Origin: Chryseobacterium gleum
GTDB taxonomy: Bacteria; Bacteroidota; Bacteroidia; Flavobacteriales; Schleiferiaceae
Direction: 5' to 3'
DNA length: 64,000 bases
NCBI GenBank assembly: GCA_945883565.1
Contig: CAMCXO010000013.1
Location: forward strand, 1-64,000
Shown: one piece after another, positions 36,937 to 45,802 of the stretch
Numbering within the stretch: position 1 is the stretch's first letter
How the letters are laid out: the number at the start of each line of letters is the position of its first letter
Translations under genes and position numbers: made by a program
The notes under the pieces: model-generated
Told to the model about the DNA's origin: nothing
Database searches by the model: none
What the model saw: only the letters and a program-made list of their open reading frames with translations

Positions 36937-38244
36937 TCAATTTATCAATTCACCTTGCAAATCATACTCTGTTGCCGAAACCATGCGCACATTACAGAAA
37001 TCACCAATTCTTAAATAGGTATTTCCAGCAGGAATTATCACCTCATTATCTACATCCGGGCTGTCAAACTCGGTTCTCCCATAGTAAAAACCGTTTTCCA
37101 GTCTATCGATAAGCACCCGCATTTCACGGCCAATTTTTTCTTGATTGAGTTCAAAAGAAATGTGCCTTTGAGTATCCATTATTTCGGCTGCACGGCTTTG
37201 TTTCACTTCTTCAGGCACATTGTCTATGAGCGAATAGGCATGGGTATTTTCTTCGTGGCTGTATGTAAAACAACCCAATCTATCAAACCGCATGCGCTTT
37301 ACCCAATCATGCAGGGTGTCAAAATCGGCATCAGACTCGTTAGGATAGCCCACTATCAAGGTGGTTCGAATGGCGATTCCCGGTACCTTCTCTCGCATTT
37401 GATCTAAAAGCTTTTCGGTTTTAGCCTGTGTAGTCCCGCGTCTCATAGACTTTAATATTGGGTCGGCTATGTGTTGAAGCGGGATATCGATGTAATTACA
37501 AATTTTGGGTTCCTCTCGCATAACATCCAAGACTTCTTCCGGGAATCCTGTTGGAAACAAATAATGCAAGCGAATCCATTCAATTCCATCAACCTTTACA
37601 AGCTCTCGCAACAAACGGGCTAAATCGCGTTTTTTATATAAATCTAGGCCGTAATAGGTTAAATCTTGAGCGATTAGAATCAGTTCTTTTACCCCCTTGG
37701 CCGCGAGCTTCCGGGCTTGGGTTACCAAATCTTCTAAAGGTGTAGATTTATGGCCACCACGCATAAGCGGTATGGCACAAAACGAACATGGTCTATCGCA
37801 ACCTTCCGATATTTTCAAGTATGCAAAATGGGCCGGCGTGGTTAAAAGCCTCTGACCTACCAGTTCATGTTTGTAATCGGCACCCAGTGTTTTAAGCAAT
37901 CGCGGCAAATCGCGGGTGCCAAACCAATCGTCTATATTCGGAACTTCCTTTTGCAATTCCGGCTTGTAACGCTCGGATAAACATCCAGTTACGTATACAC
38001 TTTCAACCACTCCTCTTTCCTTTAAATCAGCAAAATGTAAAATGGTGTCTATACTTTCTTGTTTGGCATTATCAATAAAACCACAAGTATTTATCACCAC
38101 AATTTGGCCATCGGTGCCCTCATGAACCACTTCTTTTCCATTTGCCTGAAGCTGACCCATCAAAACTTCTGAGTCGTAGATATTCTTAGAGCAACCCAAG
38201 GTCACTACATTAATTTTTTTGGGGCCTTTGCCTTTAGTGCGCAT
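36937..38244 (-). CDS. rimO: ribosomal protein S12 methylthiotransferase RimO
   Basis: Radical-SAM enzyme that adds a methylthio group to an Asp of ribosomal protein S12. The N-terminal UPF0004 domain has three cluster-binding Cys (TLGCSKNIYDSE, INTCGFIDNAKQES, VTGCLSERY). The radical-SAM domain has SEGCDRPCSFCAIPLMRGGHKS. A TRAM domain closes the protein. The ATG at 38244 gives 435 residues, the normal length. The frame stays open upstream to 38421, but that extension crosses the promoter box at 38267-38274 and the start region of the divergent MBL gene. Confidence 0.95.
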   Translation of the reverse strand: MRTKGKGPKKINVVTLGCSKNIYDSEVLMGQLQANGKEVVHEGTDGQIVVINTCGFIDNAKQESIDTILHFADLKERGVVESVYVTGCLSERYKPELQKEVPNIDDWFGTRDLPRLLKTLGADYKHELVGQRLLTTPAHFAYLKISEGCDRPCSFCAIPLMRGGHKSTPLEDLVTQARKLAAKGVKELILIAQDLTYYGLDLYKKRDLARLLRELVKVDGIEWIRLHYLFPTGFPEEVLDVMREEPKICNYIDIPLQHIADPILKSMRRGTTQAKTEKLLDQMREKVPGIAIRTTLIVGYPNESDADFDTLHDWVKRMRFDRLGCFTYSHEENTHAYSLIDNVPEEVKQSRAAEIMDTQRHISFELNQEKIGREMRVLIDRLENGFYYGRTEFDSPDVDNEVIIPAGNTYLRIGDFCNVRMVSATEYDLQGELIN

Positions 38245-38266
38245 GAACGAATTGAAATAAGATTTG

Positions 38267-38274
38267 CAAAGGTA
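38267..38274 (-). promoter_or_regulatory. -7 promoter box for rimO
   Basis: TACCTTTG on the minus strand, 22 nt upstream of the rimO ATG at 38244. It supports the short start. Confidence 0.45.
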
Positions 38275-38382
38275 GTTTAGAAGCCTGTGTTTAGCAGGGG
38301 ATGGTAAAACCGTGACCGTCGTCACAAGCTCAATTTCAGGCATGTTAGAAATTTGCAGCATCAAACAACTAACAGCACAACT

Positions 38383-39786
38383 ATGATTATAGAGCAAATC
38401 TACACCGGATGTTTGGCCCAAGGAGCCTATTACATCGAATCGAATGGCGAAGCAGCCATCATCGACCCATTGCGCGAAACAGCTCCCTATTTACAAAGGG
38501 CCGCAAGAAGTGGTGCCAAATACAAATACATTCTTGAAACGCACTTTCATGCCGATTTTGTAAGCGGCCATATCGATTTGGCCCGTGAAACAGGTGCAGC
38601 TATTGTGTATGGCCCTACTGCCATTCCGAATTTCGCCGCACACATTGCAGTTGATGGCGAAATTTTGCCCTTGGGAAACATTCAAATAAAAGTGCTTCAT
38701 ACACCTGGGCACACTATGGAATCGACCACTTTTCTATTGATTGATGAAAACGGGAAAGAACACTCCATTTTTACAGGCGATACCCTCTTTATTGGCGATG
38801 TTGGCCGTCCTGACTTGGCTGTGAAAACCAATTTGAGTCGCGAAGATTTGGCCAGTCATTTGTTCGATAGTCTGAGAAATAAAATTATGCCCTTAGCCGA
38901 CGACATTATAGTTTACCCGGCTCACGGAGCAGGTTCGGCCTGTGGAAAGAATATGAGCAAAGAAACATGGGATACTTTAGGCAATCAGAAAAAAGTAAAC
39001 TATGCTTTGAGACCCGACATGAGTCGTGAAGACTTTATTAAGGAAGTTACCGATGGCTTGCTTCCTCCTCCGGCTTACTTCCCTCTTAATGCACTGATGA
39101 ACAAAATGGGCTATGACCAAATAGACGAAGTGATGAAGCGCGGATTGCAAGCCCTTTCTCCAGAGGCCTTTGAAGCGGCCGCCAACGAAACTTCGGCTGT
39201 TATTCTCGATACCCGCAAACCTGCCGATTTTGTTAAGGCGTTTATTCCAAACAGCATAAGCATTGGCATAGACGACAACTTTGCGCCTTGGGTAGGGACA
39301 CTTATTCCAGATGTAAAACAACAAATTTTAGTAGTTGCCGAACCCGGCCGCGAAGAAGAAGTGGTTACCCGTTTGGCTCGTGTGGGCTACGATTATGCCA
39401 TTGGGTACTTGGAAGGCGGGGTTGAAGCTTGGATTAACGACGGCCGCGAAACAGACTCTATTGAAAGCATTGATGCAGTTGAATTTGCTTCACGCATGGA
39501 GGAAGGGGTTTTAAAAGTTGTAGATGTTCGTAGACATGCCGAATTTGAAAAGAGCCATTTAACAGCAGCCAACCACGCCCCACTTGACTATATAAACGAC
39601 TTTATGTCTGTTTTTAGTAATGAAGGAAAAACCTATCTTCACTGTGCAGGAGGCTATCGCTCGGTAATTGCGGCCAGTATATTAAAAGCACGTGGTTTTG
39701 AAAACCTTGTAAACATAGAAGGTGGATTTAATGCCATTTCTAAAACCGGTTTGCCTTTGAGTTCCGGGCCTTCTGTAAACGCTTAA
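38383..39786 (+). CDS. MBL fold hydrolase fused to two rhodanese domains
   Basis: Persulfide-dioxygenase-like enzyme (ETHE1/CstB type) with sulfur-transfer modules, 467 residues. The MBL domain (about 1-250) has the metal motif THFHADFVSGH, HTPGHT, TGDTLFIGDVGRPDLA and YPAHGAGSACG. The first rhodanese domain (about 275-360) has VVAEPGREEE where the catalytic loop should be and lacks the Cys, so it is probably inactive. The second (about 375-465) has the active CAGGYRS. The start at 38383 gives the family N terminus MIIEQIYTGCLAQ; an in-frame TTG at 38353 is rejected. A small HMA protein follows 10 nt later. Confidence 0.9.
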   Translation: MIIEQIYTGCLAQGAYYIESNGEAAIIDPLRETAPYLQRAARSGAKYKYILETHFHADFVSGHIDLARETGAAIVYGPTAIPNFAAHIAVDGEILPLGNIQIKVLHTPGHTMESTTFLLIDENGKEHSIFTGDTLFIGDVGRPDLAVKTNLSREDLASHLFDSLRNKIMPLADDIIVYPAHGAGSACGKNMSKETWDTLGNQKKVNYALRPDMSREDFIKEVTDGLLPPPAYFPLNALMNKMGYDQIDEVMKRGLQALSPEAFEAAANETSAVILDTRKPADFVKAFIPNSISIGIDDNFAPWVGTLIPDVKQQILVVAEPGREEEVVTRLARVGYDYAIGYLEGGVEAWINDGRETDSIESIDAVEFASRMEEGVLKVVDVRRHAEFEKSHLTAANHAPLDYINDFMSVFSNEGKTYLHCAGGYRSVIAASILKARGFENLVNIEGGFNAISKTGLPLSSGPSVNA

Positions 39787-39796
39787 TAAAACCACT

Positions 39797-40063
39797 ATGA
39801 CAGAATTGCACATTGAAATTGAAAACCTAAAATGCCATGGATGTGCGAATACCGTTCGCAAAAACATGCTGCAAATAGAGGGGGTAAATTTAGCTGACGT
39901 TAACCTAGACGAGAATTATGTAAAGGTGTCTATCACCAGCCCGAATTTGGAAGATACCATTGTGAAACGCTTAGCCGAGCTGGGTTATCCAAAGAAAGGT
40001 GAAAGCAATACCATAATTGATAAGGCCAAAAGTTATGTGAGTTGCGCCATTGGCCGTATGTAG
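39797..40063 (+). CDS. heavy-metal-associated (HMA) domain protein
   Basis: An 88-residue single-domain protein with the ferredoxin-like HMA fold. The metal-binding motif is KCHGCANTV (Cys13, Cys16), followed by the usual VNLADVNLDENYVKVSI strand. It resembles CopZ-type copper chaperones, but a third Cys (SYVSCAIG) and a C-terminal extension of about 15 residues differ from them. It shares a transcript with the MBL-rhodanese gene (10-nt gap) and ends at a strong terminator. The bound metal or sulfur species is not known. Confidence 0.85.
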   Translation: MTELHIEIENLKCHGCANTVRKNMLQIEGVNLADVNLDENYVKVSITSPNLEDTIVKRLAELGYPKKGESNTIIDKAKSYVSCAIGRM

Positions 40064-40083
40064 ATCTCTGTATCCCCTAAAAT

Positions 40084-40117
40084 AAAAGCCGCTGTTCTCT
40101 GGGAACAGCGGCTTTTT
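40084..40117 (+). terminator. terminator after HMA gene
   Basis: 14-bp perfect stem AAAAGCCGCTGTTC (40084-40097) and GAACAGCGGCTTTT (40103-40116), loop of 5 nt, then T run. Confidence 0.92.
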
Positions 40118-40143
40118 TGTTTGACTGAATATTTGGGTTTTAT

Positions 40144-41985
40144 TTAGAAATTACAAACATCCTCATTGGTTTGAGCGAAGTACCTGATTAGATTTTCGGC
40201 CTTCGTAACCGTGAAGAGTGTGTCAAATTGATATTCGCGGAACTGAATACTAATGTCTATTGGCGTATTTAGTTCTACGCCCCTGGTAGCCCAGCGTCCA
40301 TTGGTCATTCGGATGGTTTGCCAATAACCGCCTACATTGGTGGTGGCATCAACACTAGGGTTAATCTTCGTACTGTCGTTTTTTGTACAAACCACTTCCA
40401 CCGTATACCTTGTTACCGGAGGCAAACTTTCAAAATCAGACTCTTGAACCAATTGCTGATTGAAATTGGACCCTGGAAAGAATTTGTTGGCTATTGTTCT
40501 ATTCCAATACCCAATAAACAGTCTAACACCGGCATTGGCCGAGATTGGAGCTGTTGAAACCAATTTCCCAAAAAACCTGCGCTGAAATGCGGAGCGGCGA
40601 CCATAAAACGAAAAGCCATCGGCAGCAAAACCATTACCTAAGTCTATTAGGCCATAATAGAATACATTATTAATATCCGGAACGCTGCTTATAGCCGGGA
40701 TGCTTACCGAGTAATCGTAGTCAAAATCAAAACGAAGCCATCTGTAAATACCGGCCTTGTAGCTGCTGGATTGCACACGCAACTGACCGTTTGGAGCTTG
40801 AACCACTTGCATTTTAACGGTACCCCAGCTTTCAGGTCCAGTTCTATACATATCGCCCTCCAAGCTATCACCTGCAGCAATAGGCTGATTGGTAACAGGA
40901 TGAACAAAGTTTGGGTTGATTTGAATGCTGTACGTTATTTGCTTGCTTTTGGTTTGAACGGGTTGAAGACTGACAGGCTTGCCATCAATTTTCCCTTCAT
41001 AAAATACCCATGACAATAACTTTTCAGCAGCAGGCTCGAGCACAGCCCTTTTAACTGGAACATCTTCTTTTGAAATTGTTCGTACTGTTCTGCTTGACTC
41101 GCTTCCTCTAATGATGCGGGTTGGATTAAAATTGCTTGGTTCAAAGTAAAAAGTCCTAACCTTTAAACTGTTTCCGGTATAGTTACGTCTAATCCAATTC
41201 ACAACATCATACTCAGTTGTGTCGTAACCTACAATTTCATTTAAATTAGTTGAATTTAAATAAACCCATTGCCCATTAACCTGAACCGAATCCATAAAAC
41301 TTGAAGGTACCGGGGCATAACGTGGAGTAACTTGAACACCTTGGGTAACCACTTTTTCCCAGTACGTAAATGTCATACCCTGTGGAATGATAATACTATT
41401 GAGTTCATCATCATAGTATATGGTGTCGATATTGGCATTCTTACCCACAACGCGCAAAACCGATTTACCCGATTTATTGTAAATGCCGCTACTGCTTACG
41501 GCACCGTTGTTTAAGTTAAGTGAATAGGTTTCGATGTCGCCGTACTTGGTGCTGCCATTTTCGGGTAGCAACTCAATGCGGTAAGTAGGTTCGAAATCGC
41601 CACTTTCAATGACCATGTCTACGGCTCCCGGAATATAGCCGGCTGCACTTACAATGGCCGAGAACTCTGCCGTTTGCCCGGCTGAGGGTTCTTTATATGG
41701 GTTGAGGGTCAGGGTAATGGCCCCATTACTTCCAACAAAGTAATCGCGACTGCCAACTTCTGTGAAAATGATGTCTGCATCACGCCCATCAATACTGAGT
41801 TCTGCATTCGGAATGGGCTGCCCGTTCTCATCTACGATATTTAACTTAATACGATAGTTGAAAATATCGGTGTTCAAAGTCAACTGAAAACTATCCAGAC
41901 CCTTGGTAGCCTCGTCCGGACGACAAGAGTGCATGGCAAAAATGGCCAAAAGCAACAAGCTTGAGTAAAGTAACTTTTTCATCAT
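40144..41985 (-). CDS. uncharacterised lipoprotein with Ig-like N-terminal domain
   Basis: 613-residue exported protein with a lipobox-like MHSC (Cys21). The N-terminal part (about 30-135) resembles a carboxypeptidase regulatory/Big-type domain (LNIVDENGQPIPNAELSIDGRD). The central and C-terminal parts are beta-rich and I do not recognise them; a sequence ending in DVCNF closes the protein. There is no T9SS tail. The gene lies 8 nt downstream of a gene for a predicted outer-membrane barrel, so the two products probably work together at the outer membrane. Function unknown. Confidence 0.75.
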   Translation of the reverse strand: MMKKLLYSSLLLLAIFAMHSCRPDEATKGLDSFQLTLNTDIFNYRIKLNIVDENGQPIPNAELSIDGRDADIIFTEVGSRDYFVGSNGAITLTLNPYKEPSAGQTAEFSAIVSAAGYIPGAVDMVIESGDFEPTYRIELLPENGSTKYGDIETYSLNLNNGAVSSSGIYNKSGKSVLRVVGKNANIDTIYYDDELNSIIIPQGMTFTYWEKVVTQGVQVTPRYAPVPSSFMDSVQVNGQWVYLNSTNLNEIVGYDTTEYDVVNWIRRNYTGNSLKVRTFYFEPSNFNPTRIIRGSESSRTVRTISKEDVPVKRAVLEPAAEKLLSWVFYEGKIDGKPVSLQPVQTKSKQITYSIQINPNFVHPVTNQPIAAGDSLEGDMYRTGPESWGTVKMQVVQAPNGQLRVQSSSYKAGIYRWLRFDFDYDYSVSIPAISSVPDINNVFYYGLIDLGNGFAADGFSFYGRRSAFQRRFFGKLVSTAPISANAGVRLFIGYWNRTIANKFFPGSNFNQQLVQESDFESLPPVTRYTVEVVCTKNDSTKINPSVDATTNVGGYWQTIRMTNGRWATRGVELNTPIDISIQFREYQFDTLFTVTKAENLIRYFAQTNEDVCNF

Positions 41986-41993
41986 TTTTAGGT

Positions 41994-42695
41994 TTAAAGC
42001 CTTACGGCTATTTTTAGTTTAATATTAGGCAGCCAGGCAAACGACGAAAGCGCTTCTTCAAGCTTGGCCTCCTCGGTTTCGTTGGCGGTAGGTTCAAAAA
42101 GTTCTGTGGCACTTAGGCTTATATCCGGGCCTCCCACGTAATACGTTCCCAACTCAATTCCAAATCCCACACGCCCCTTTGGCACCGCTCTGCCAAAACC
42201 GAGTCCCATATAGGGTGCGATTCCGGTGTAGTTCATTTTAAGGCCTATTTCACCCACGTCATTGGGCTCTAATTCAATTTCTCCAAAGCTTAAACCGTCT
42301 TTAAGTTTTATGGTGGCATTGCCCCCCGTATTGTTCACATAGGCCAATCCTCCAACCAACTTAAATGAACTCTTTTCAAATGGGAGATACTCTAAAAACA
42401 GATCGACATTAAAGGCGTCTGCTCCCGCAATAATATCCACCTCTCGGCTGTCAAGTTCGTAGGGAACACTTATTCCGGATATAGTGAGCAAATTGACCCC
42501 TAATCTCACATTTAAATTTTTATTCAAATTGTAGGCATACTCCAGGCCATACCCTATAACCCCACCTTGAATGGCTATTGCATGTTTATGCAAATAGTTT
42601 TCGTAGGGCGCTTGGGCTGGCGTGGTGCCTACTTGTTCCTGAGCCGCCAATTGGCCAAAGGCCATAAGGGCTCCAAACAGTAAAGAATGCCGCAT
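41994..42695 (-). CDS. outer-membrane beta-barrel protein
   Basis: 233-residue protein with a signal peptide (about 1-18, ending LAAQ) and alternating strands typical of a small barrel: GGVIGYGLEYAYNLNKNLNVRLGVNL, ending in IKLKIAVRL with a C-terminal hydrophobic residue. It resembles uncharacterised Bacteroidota barrel proteins. The N-terminal AQAPYENYLHKHAIAI precedes the first strand. First gene of a pair with the lipoprotein gene 8 nt downstream. Ligand and role unknown. Confidence 0.75.
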   Translation of the reverse strand: MRHSLLFGALMAFGQLAAQEQVGTTPAQAPYENYLHKHAIAIQGGVIGYGLEYAYNLNKNLNVRLGVNLLTISGISVPYELDSREVDIIAGADAFNVDLFLEYLPFEKSSFKLVGGLAYVNNTGGNATIKLKDGLSFGEIELEPNDVGEIGLKMNYTGIAPYMGLGFGRAVPKGRVGFGIELGTYYVGGPDISLSATELFEPTANETEEAKLEEALSSFAWLPNIKLKIAVRL

Positions 42696-42890
42696 ATTGT
42701 TGACTTAGTTTGGTTATGGGCTAAATATATACAGCTTCTATATGTTAATATTTAAGGAATTTACGTAAATTAAAGTGCGCATAATATTACAAATCCTGCC
42801 ACCAATTAGATTCCCATTTAGAGAATTTATACCTTGATCGAAAAGAATCCAGCTCGGTTATTCTTCTAAAAACACCCGGTTAATGCTCAA

Positions 42891-44084
42891 TTAACGTAAA
42901 TTACGCTTTGATTCGTCGGTACTGGCTGTCTTTTCTGTAACCTCAAAGTGGGTAGCCGTTTTTTTGTTCACCTTGCTCAAAGCCTTCACCATTCCAAAAA
43001 AGGCTGCGGGTATCTGTAATACGGCTCCTAGTAGTTTGAGGTTATACATATTTCGGGGAACCGCGAAAAGCATCGACAAGGCCATTGCAAGGCCTAAATA
43101 ATCCCATTTTAAAGCCGAAAACTGGAATATAAAATCTAATATTCCCAACGGAATTAACAATCCCATTAAAAGTACCTTAAACACCAATGCAAACTGAATT
43201 AGTTTGTCGAGATATCCTAGTTTTCCGGTTTTAAAGAAATGCTTTACGCCATCCCAAAAAAAGTGCTTTAAATAAAAAATCTGATTACCCACCCATCGCG
43301 TTCGCTGTTTGCTAAAGTTTTGGGTATTTGCTACTTTTTCATCAAGCACCAAGGCGTTAGGCAAATACTCTATTACTATACCTTCTGCATTCAATTTAAT
43401 TTCTAAAAGTTTGTCTTCGGCTGCAACATCTTTGATATCCGACATAAGCCTTTTAAACAGGTCGAAATCGAAACACATTCCACTTCCTATTAAGGCCGAG
43501 GGCAATCCGGCTATTCGATGGCCTTTTCTAAAAATAGAGTTGCCTATTTCTTCATTTGCCGCGTCTAAAACCGAAAAAGGTGTGTGTGTGTTTTTAGCTG
43601 TCCTGTGGGCCTGTATTGCCTTAAAACCAGCATTTAAACTCATCGAAAACTGCTTTAGAACGCCCTTTGTAATAATATTGTCGGCATCTAAAACCACAAT
43701 GGCTTCAGGAGGCGAGCTGCTTAAGTACTCTAAACCGGCATTAAGCGATTTGGCCTTAGTTGAGTGTTCGAAACTCACTTCTAATACCTCTGCTCCCAAT
43801 TCACGCAAACGATGAATGGTGTTGGGCTGAAACTGATCGGCGAGAACCACTACCCTAAACAACGACTTATCGTAGTCGTGATTTAAGGCCGCCTCTGCTG
43901 TTTCTATAATGATTCGGTCTTCTTTATACCCCGGAATTAAAACGCCAAACGAATACGATTTACCTTCTTTAAGCTTTGGTTTGTAAGGAAACAGACTCAA
44001 ACAAGCAAAAAAGAATAAATAGCCCACCTGAAGTGCGAAGAATACGTAAATCAACCATTCTGCCCAAAAAATTACACTTTCCAT
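42891..44084 (-). CDS. family 2 glycosyltransferase, membrane-bound
   Basis: Processive-type GT2 enzyme: an N-terminal helix (about 7-30), a GT-A domain (about 45-270) with GVLIPGYKEDRIIIETAEAA, the metal-binding VVLDADN, a further acidic segment AAEDKLLEIKL, and the QRTRW motif (QxxRW) of cellulose/hyaluronan-type synthases. C-terminal transmembrane helices follow (about 290-375). It would add sugars to a polysaccharide at the inner membrane. No polysaccharide operon surrounds it; it stands between a barrel/lipoprotein pair and a choice-of-anchor B gene. The acceptor is unknown. Confidence 0.88.
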   Translation of the reverse strand: MESVIFWAEWLIYVFFALQVGYLFFFACLSLFPYKPKLKEGKSYSFGVLIPGYKEDRIIIETAEAALNHDYDKSLFRVVVLADQFQPNTIHRLRELGAEVLEVSFEHSTKAKSLNAGLEYLSSSPPEAIVVLDADNIITKGVLKQFSMSLNAGFKAIQAHRTAKNTHTPFSVLDAANEEIGNSIFRKGHRIAGLPSALIGSGMCFDFDLFKRLMSDIKDVAAEDKLLEIKLNAEGIVIEYLPNALVLDEKVANTQNFSKQRTRWVGNQIFYLKHFFWDGVKHFFKTGKLGYLDKLIQFALVFKVLLMGLLIPLGILDFIFQFSALKWDYLGLAMALSMLFAVPRNMYNLKLLGAVLQIPAAFFGMVKALSKVNKKTATHFEVTEKTASTDESKRNLR

Positions 44085-44148
44085 GCCCGAACCTTTAAAT
44101 CTTGAATGGCTACGAAGTTAATCGAAGGCAGAGGCTAAGCGAATTAAA

Positions 44149-45768
44149 TCATCGACTTATTTGTAAAATTTTCACTTGCGGCATCTTATTCGCCTGCTTG
44201 AATCTCAGTAAATATTGGCCTGATGCCATTTTTTCTAGATTCCAGTTAAAATCCTTTGTACCCACTTCCTTGATGTAAGTGGCCAGAATTCTTCCAGACA
44301 TATCCATAAGCTGGAGTTCAGCCGCTAGCCCATTACCTAATTCAAAATGTAAAACGCTCCGTACCGGGTTAGGATAAATGCGCCAATCAGTTAATTCCAA
44401 ATCGCTTAAACCAATACCCATTGGAAGCATGTCTAAAGTGTCAACCAATGTTTGACCAGCCATCAAAGGCATGCTTAAGTTCTCTGTGTTAAATCCAGAA
44501 GCAGAAACGGTTATATTATAAAGACCATTTAAAAGTAGTCCCTGTTTAAAATTGCCATTTATGTTGGAAGTTCCCTGCGATTGACCATTAGAAGAAAATA
44601 AAGCGGCCGGAATAGGCACTTTGGTTATGGCATGTCGAACATGAAGCCTCAAATGGGAAGCCCTTGGATAAGTTGAACTCAGCACATAAAGGCCTTCCTG
44701 CATATCGCTGGCCAAAATGCGTCCCGATGGCAACCAAGGATAAGCACCCCAACAGCCATTGAAAGTATCGTCAGAGAAATTAGGCGATGTATCGTAGTAC
44801 CCAACTTCAACCATCATATCCGGTTCTCGAACATCCACAATTTGAACGCCGCTGGTATAATAACTGTTCACCAAAAAGTTGTTGTGCCAGTGTGCATTGT
44901 GAGGAATAGCTTGTGGATTTAAGCTTGAGCGAATTTGATCGATTTCTCTAATGTTATTGATATTGCTTACGTCGTAGGCCGTAACCGGTGCTGCTGCCAC
45001 CTCGTCGGTTGTAAACAAGTACTTGTTATTACCCGAAAACCATGCGTTGTGCGTAAACTGAGCCGGGGTTAAACGGGCAGATTGTGTAATAGGGAACGCT
45101 TTATTGCTCACATCCACTACCACAAAATTGCCGGCAAAAACAGCACTTCCCCAAAGGGTATCGCCTCGTACTACCCCATCATGAAGATAATCTTCATCCC
45201 ACAATCCAATAAACGTTGGGTTCCATGGATTCGAATTTAAATCGAACATTAAGGCCCCTCCGTTGCCCACATTTGCTCCAAAAATGTAACAAATTCCATT
45301 TTCATCGATGTATAAGTTATGGGCTGTTTTCAAGGTGTCGAAACCGCCATTTATTGGAATAGGAAGCTTCAAATATTGATAAGTGGGAATTCGGCCCTCA
45401 TCGATGCTATCCATGTTAATAACCAGCAAACCCTGAGCAGGCATAGTTGCCGGATTGCGGGTAATATCATGGGTTACATATGCATGGTGCCCCCATGTCT
45501 TTAAATCTCTCCAAATGCTTGGGACTCCCGGAATGCGAATAATTTCGTTTAAAACCGGCGCTTGGGTTATGTTTACAATCGAAACCCCATTTCTTAAGCC
45601 CACCAAAGCGTATTCTTTCCCTTCATTGCCTGCATAACCCCATATATCGCTTAAATCCACTGAATAGTCGAAACGCCCCAATTTATTTACATTAAGACTG
45701 TCTTGTGCATAAAGGCCAAAACTCCATAAAATGGAGGCCACAAGGAAAATATGTATGCTTGTTTTCAT
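44149..45768 (-). CDS. choice-of-anchor B family T9SS secreted protein
   Basis: Secreted protein of 539 residues. Signal peptide (about 1-22, ending LYAQ), then a beta-propeller-like choice-of-anchor B region (about 30-375) with typical SDIWGYAGNEGKEYALVGL, SIVNITQAP, and repeated VDVSNK / VDVREPD segments. A carboxypeptidase-regulatory-like domain (about 375-450) follows, and a type A sorting domain closes the protein (WRIYPNPVRSVLHFEL to VKILQISR). Exported by the type IX system and probably held on the cell surface. Binding target unknown. It may form a transcript with the parC cluster upstream, but the gap is too short to tell. Confidence 0.88.
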   Translation of the reverse strand: MKTSIHIFLVASILWSFGLYAQDSLNVNKLGRFDYSVDLSDIWGYAGNEGKEYALVGLRNGVSIVNITQAPVLNEIIRIPGVPSIWRDLKTWGHHAYVTHDITRNPATMPAQGLLVINMDSIDEGRIPTYQYLKLPIPINGGFDTLKTAHNLYIDENGICYIFGANVGNGGALMFDLNSNPWNPTFIGLWDEDYLHDGVVRGDTLWGSAVFAGNFVVVDVSNKAFPITQSARLTPAQFTHNAWFSGNNKYLFTTDEVAAAPVTAYDVSNINNIREIDQIRSSLNPQAIPHNAHWHNNFLVNSYYTSGVQIVDVREPDMMVEVGYYDTSPNFSDDTFNGCWGAYPWLPSGRILASDMQEGLYVLSSTYPRASHLRLHVRHAITKVPIPAALFSSNGQSQGTSNINGNFKQGLLLNGLYNITVSASGFNTENLSMPLMAGQTLVDTLDMLPMGIGLSDLELTDWRIYPNPVRSVLHFELGNGLAAELQLMDMSGRILATYIKEVGTKDFNWNLEKMASGQYLLRFKQANKMPQVKILQISR

Positions 45769-45802
45769 TTGTTCTTAACGGTCTCGGGGGTTAAAGGCTT
45801 GG

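Noticed and set aside
38245-38421. Upstream extension of rimO
   Set aside because: Crosses the rimO promoter box and the start of the divergent MBL gene; the family N terminus is at 38244.
43309-43815. 168-residue open frame on the plus strand
   Set aside because: Lies wholly antisense to the glycosyltransferase gene, which has clear GT2 motifs; no family features.
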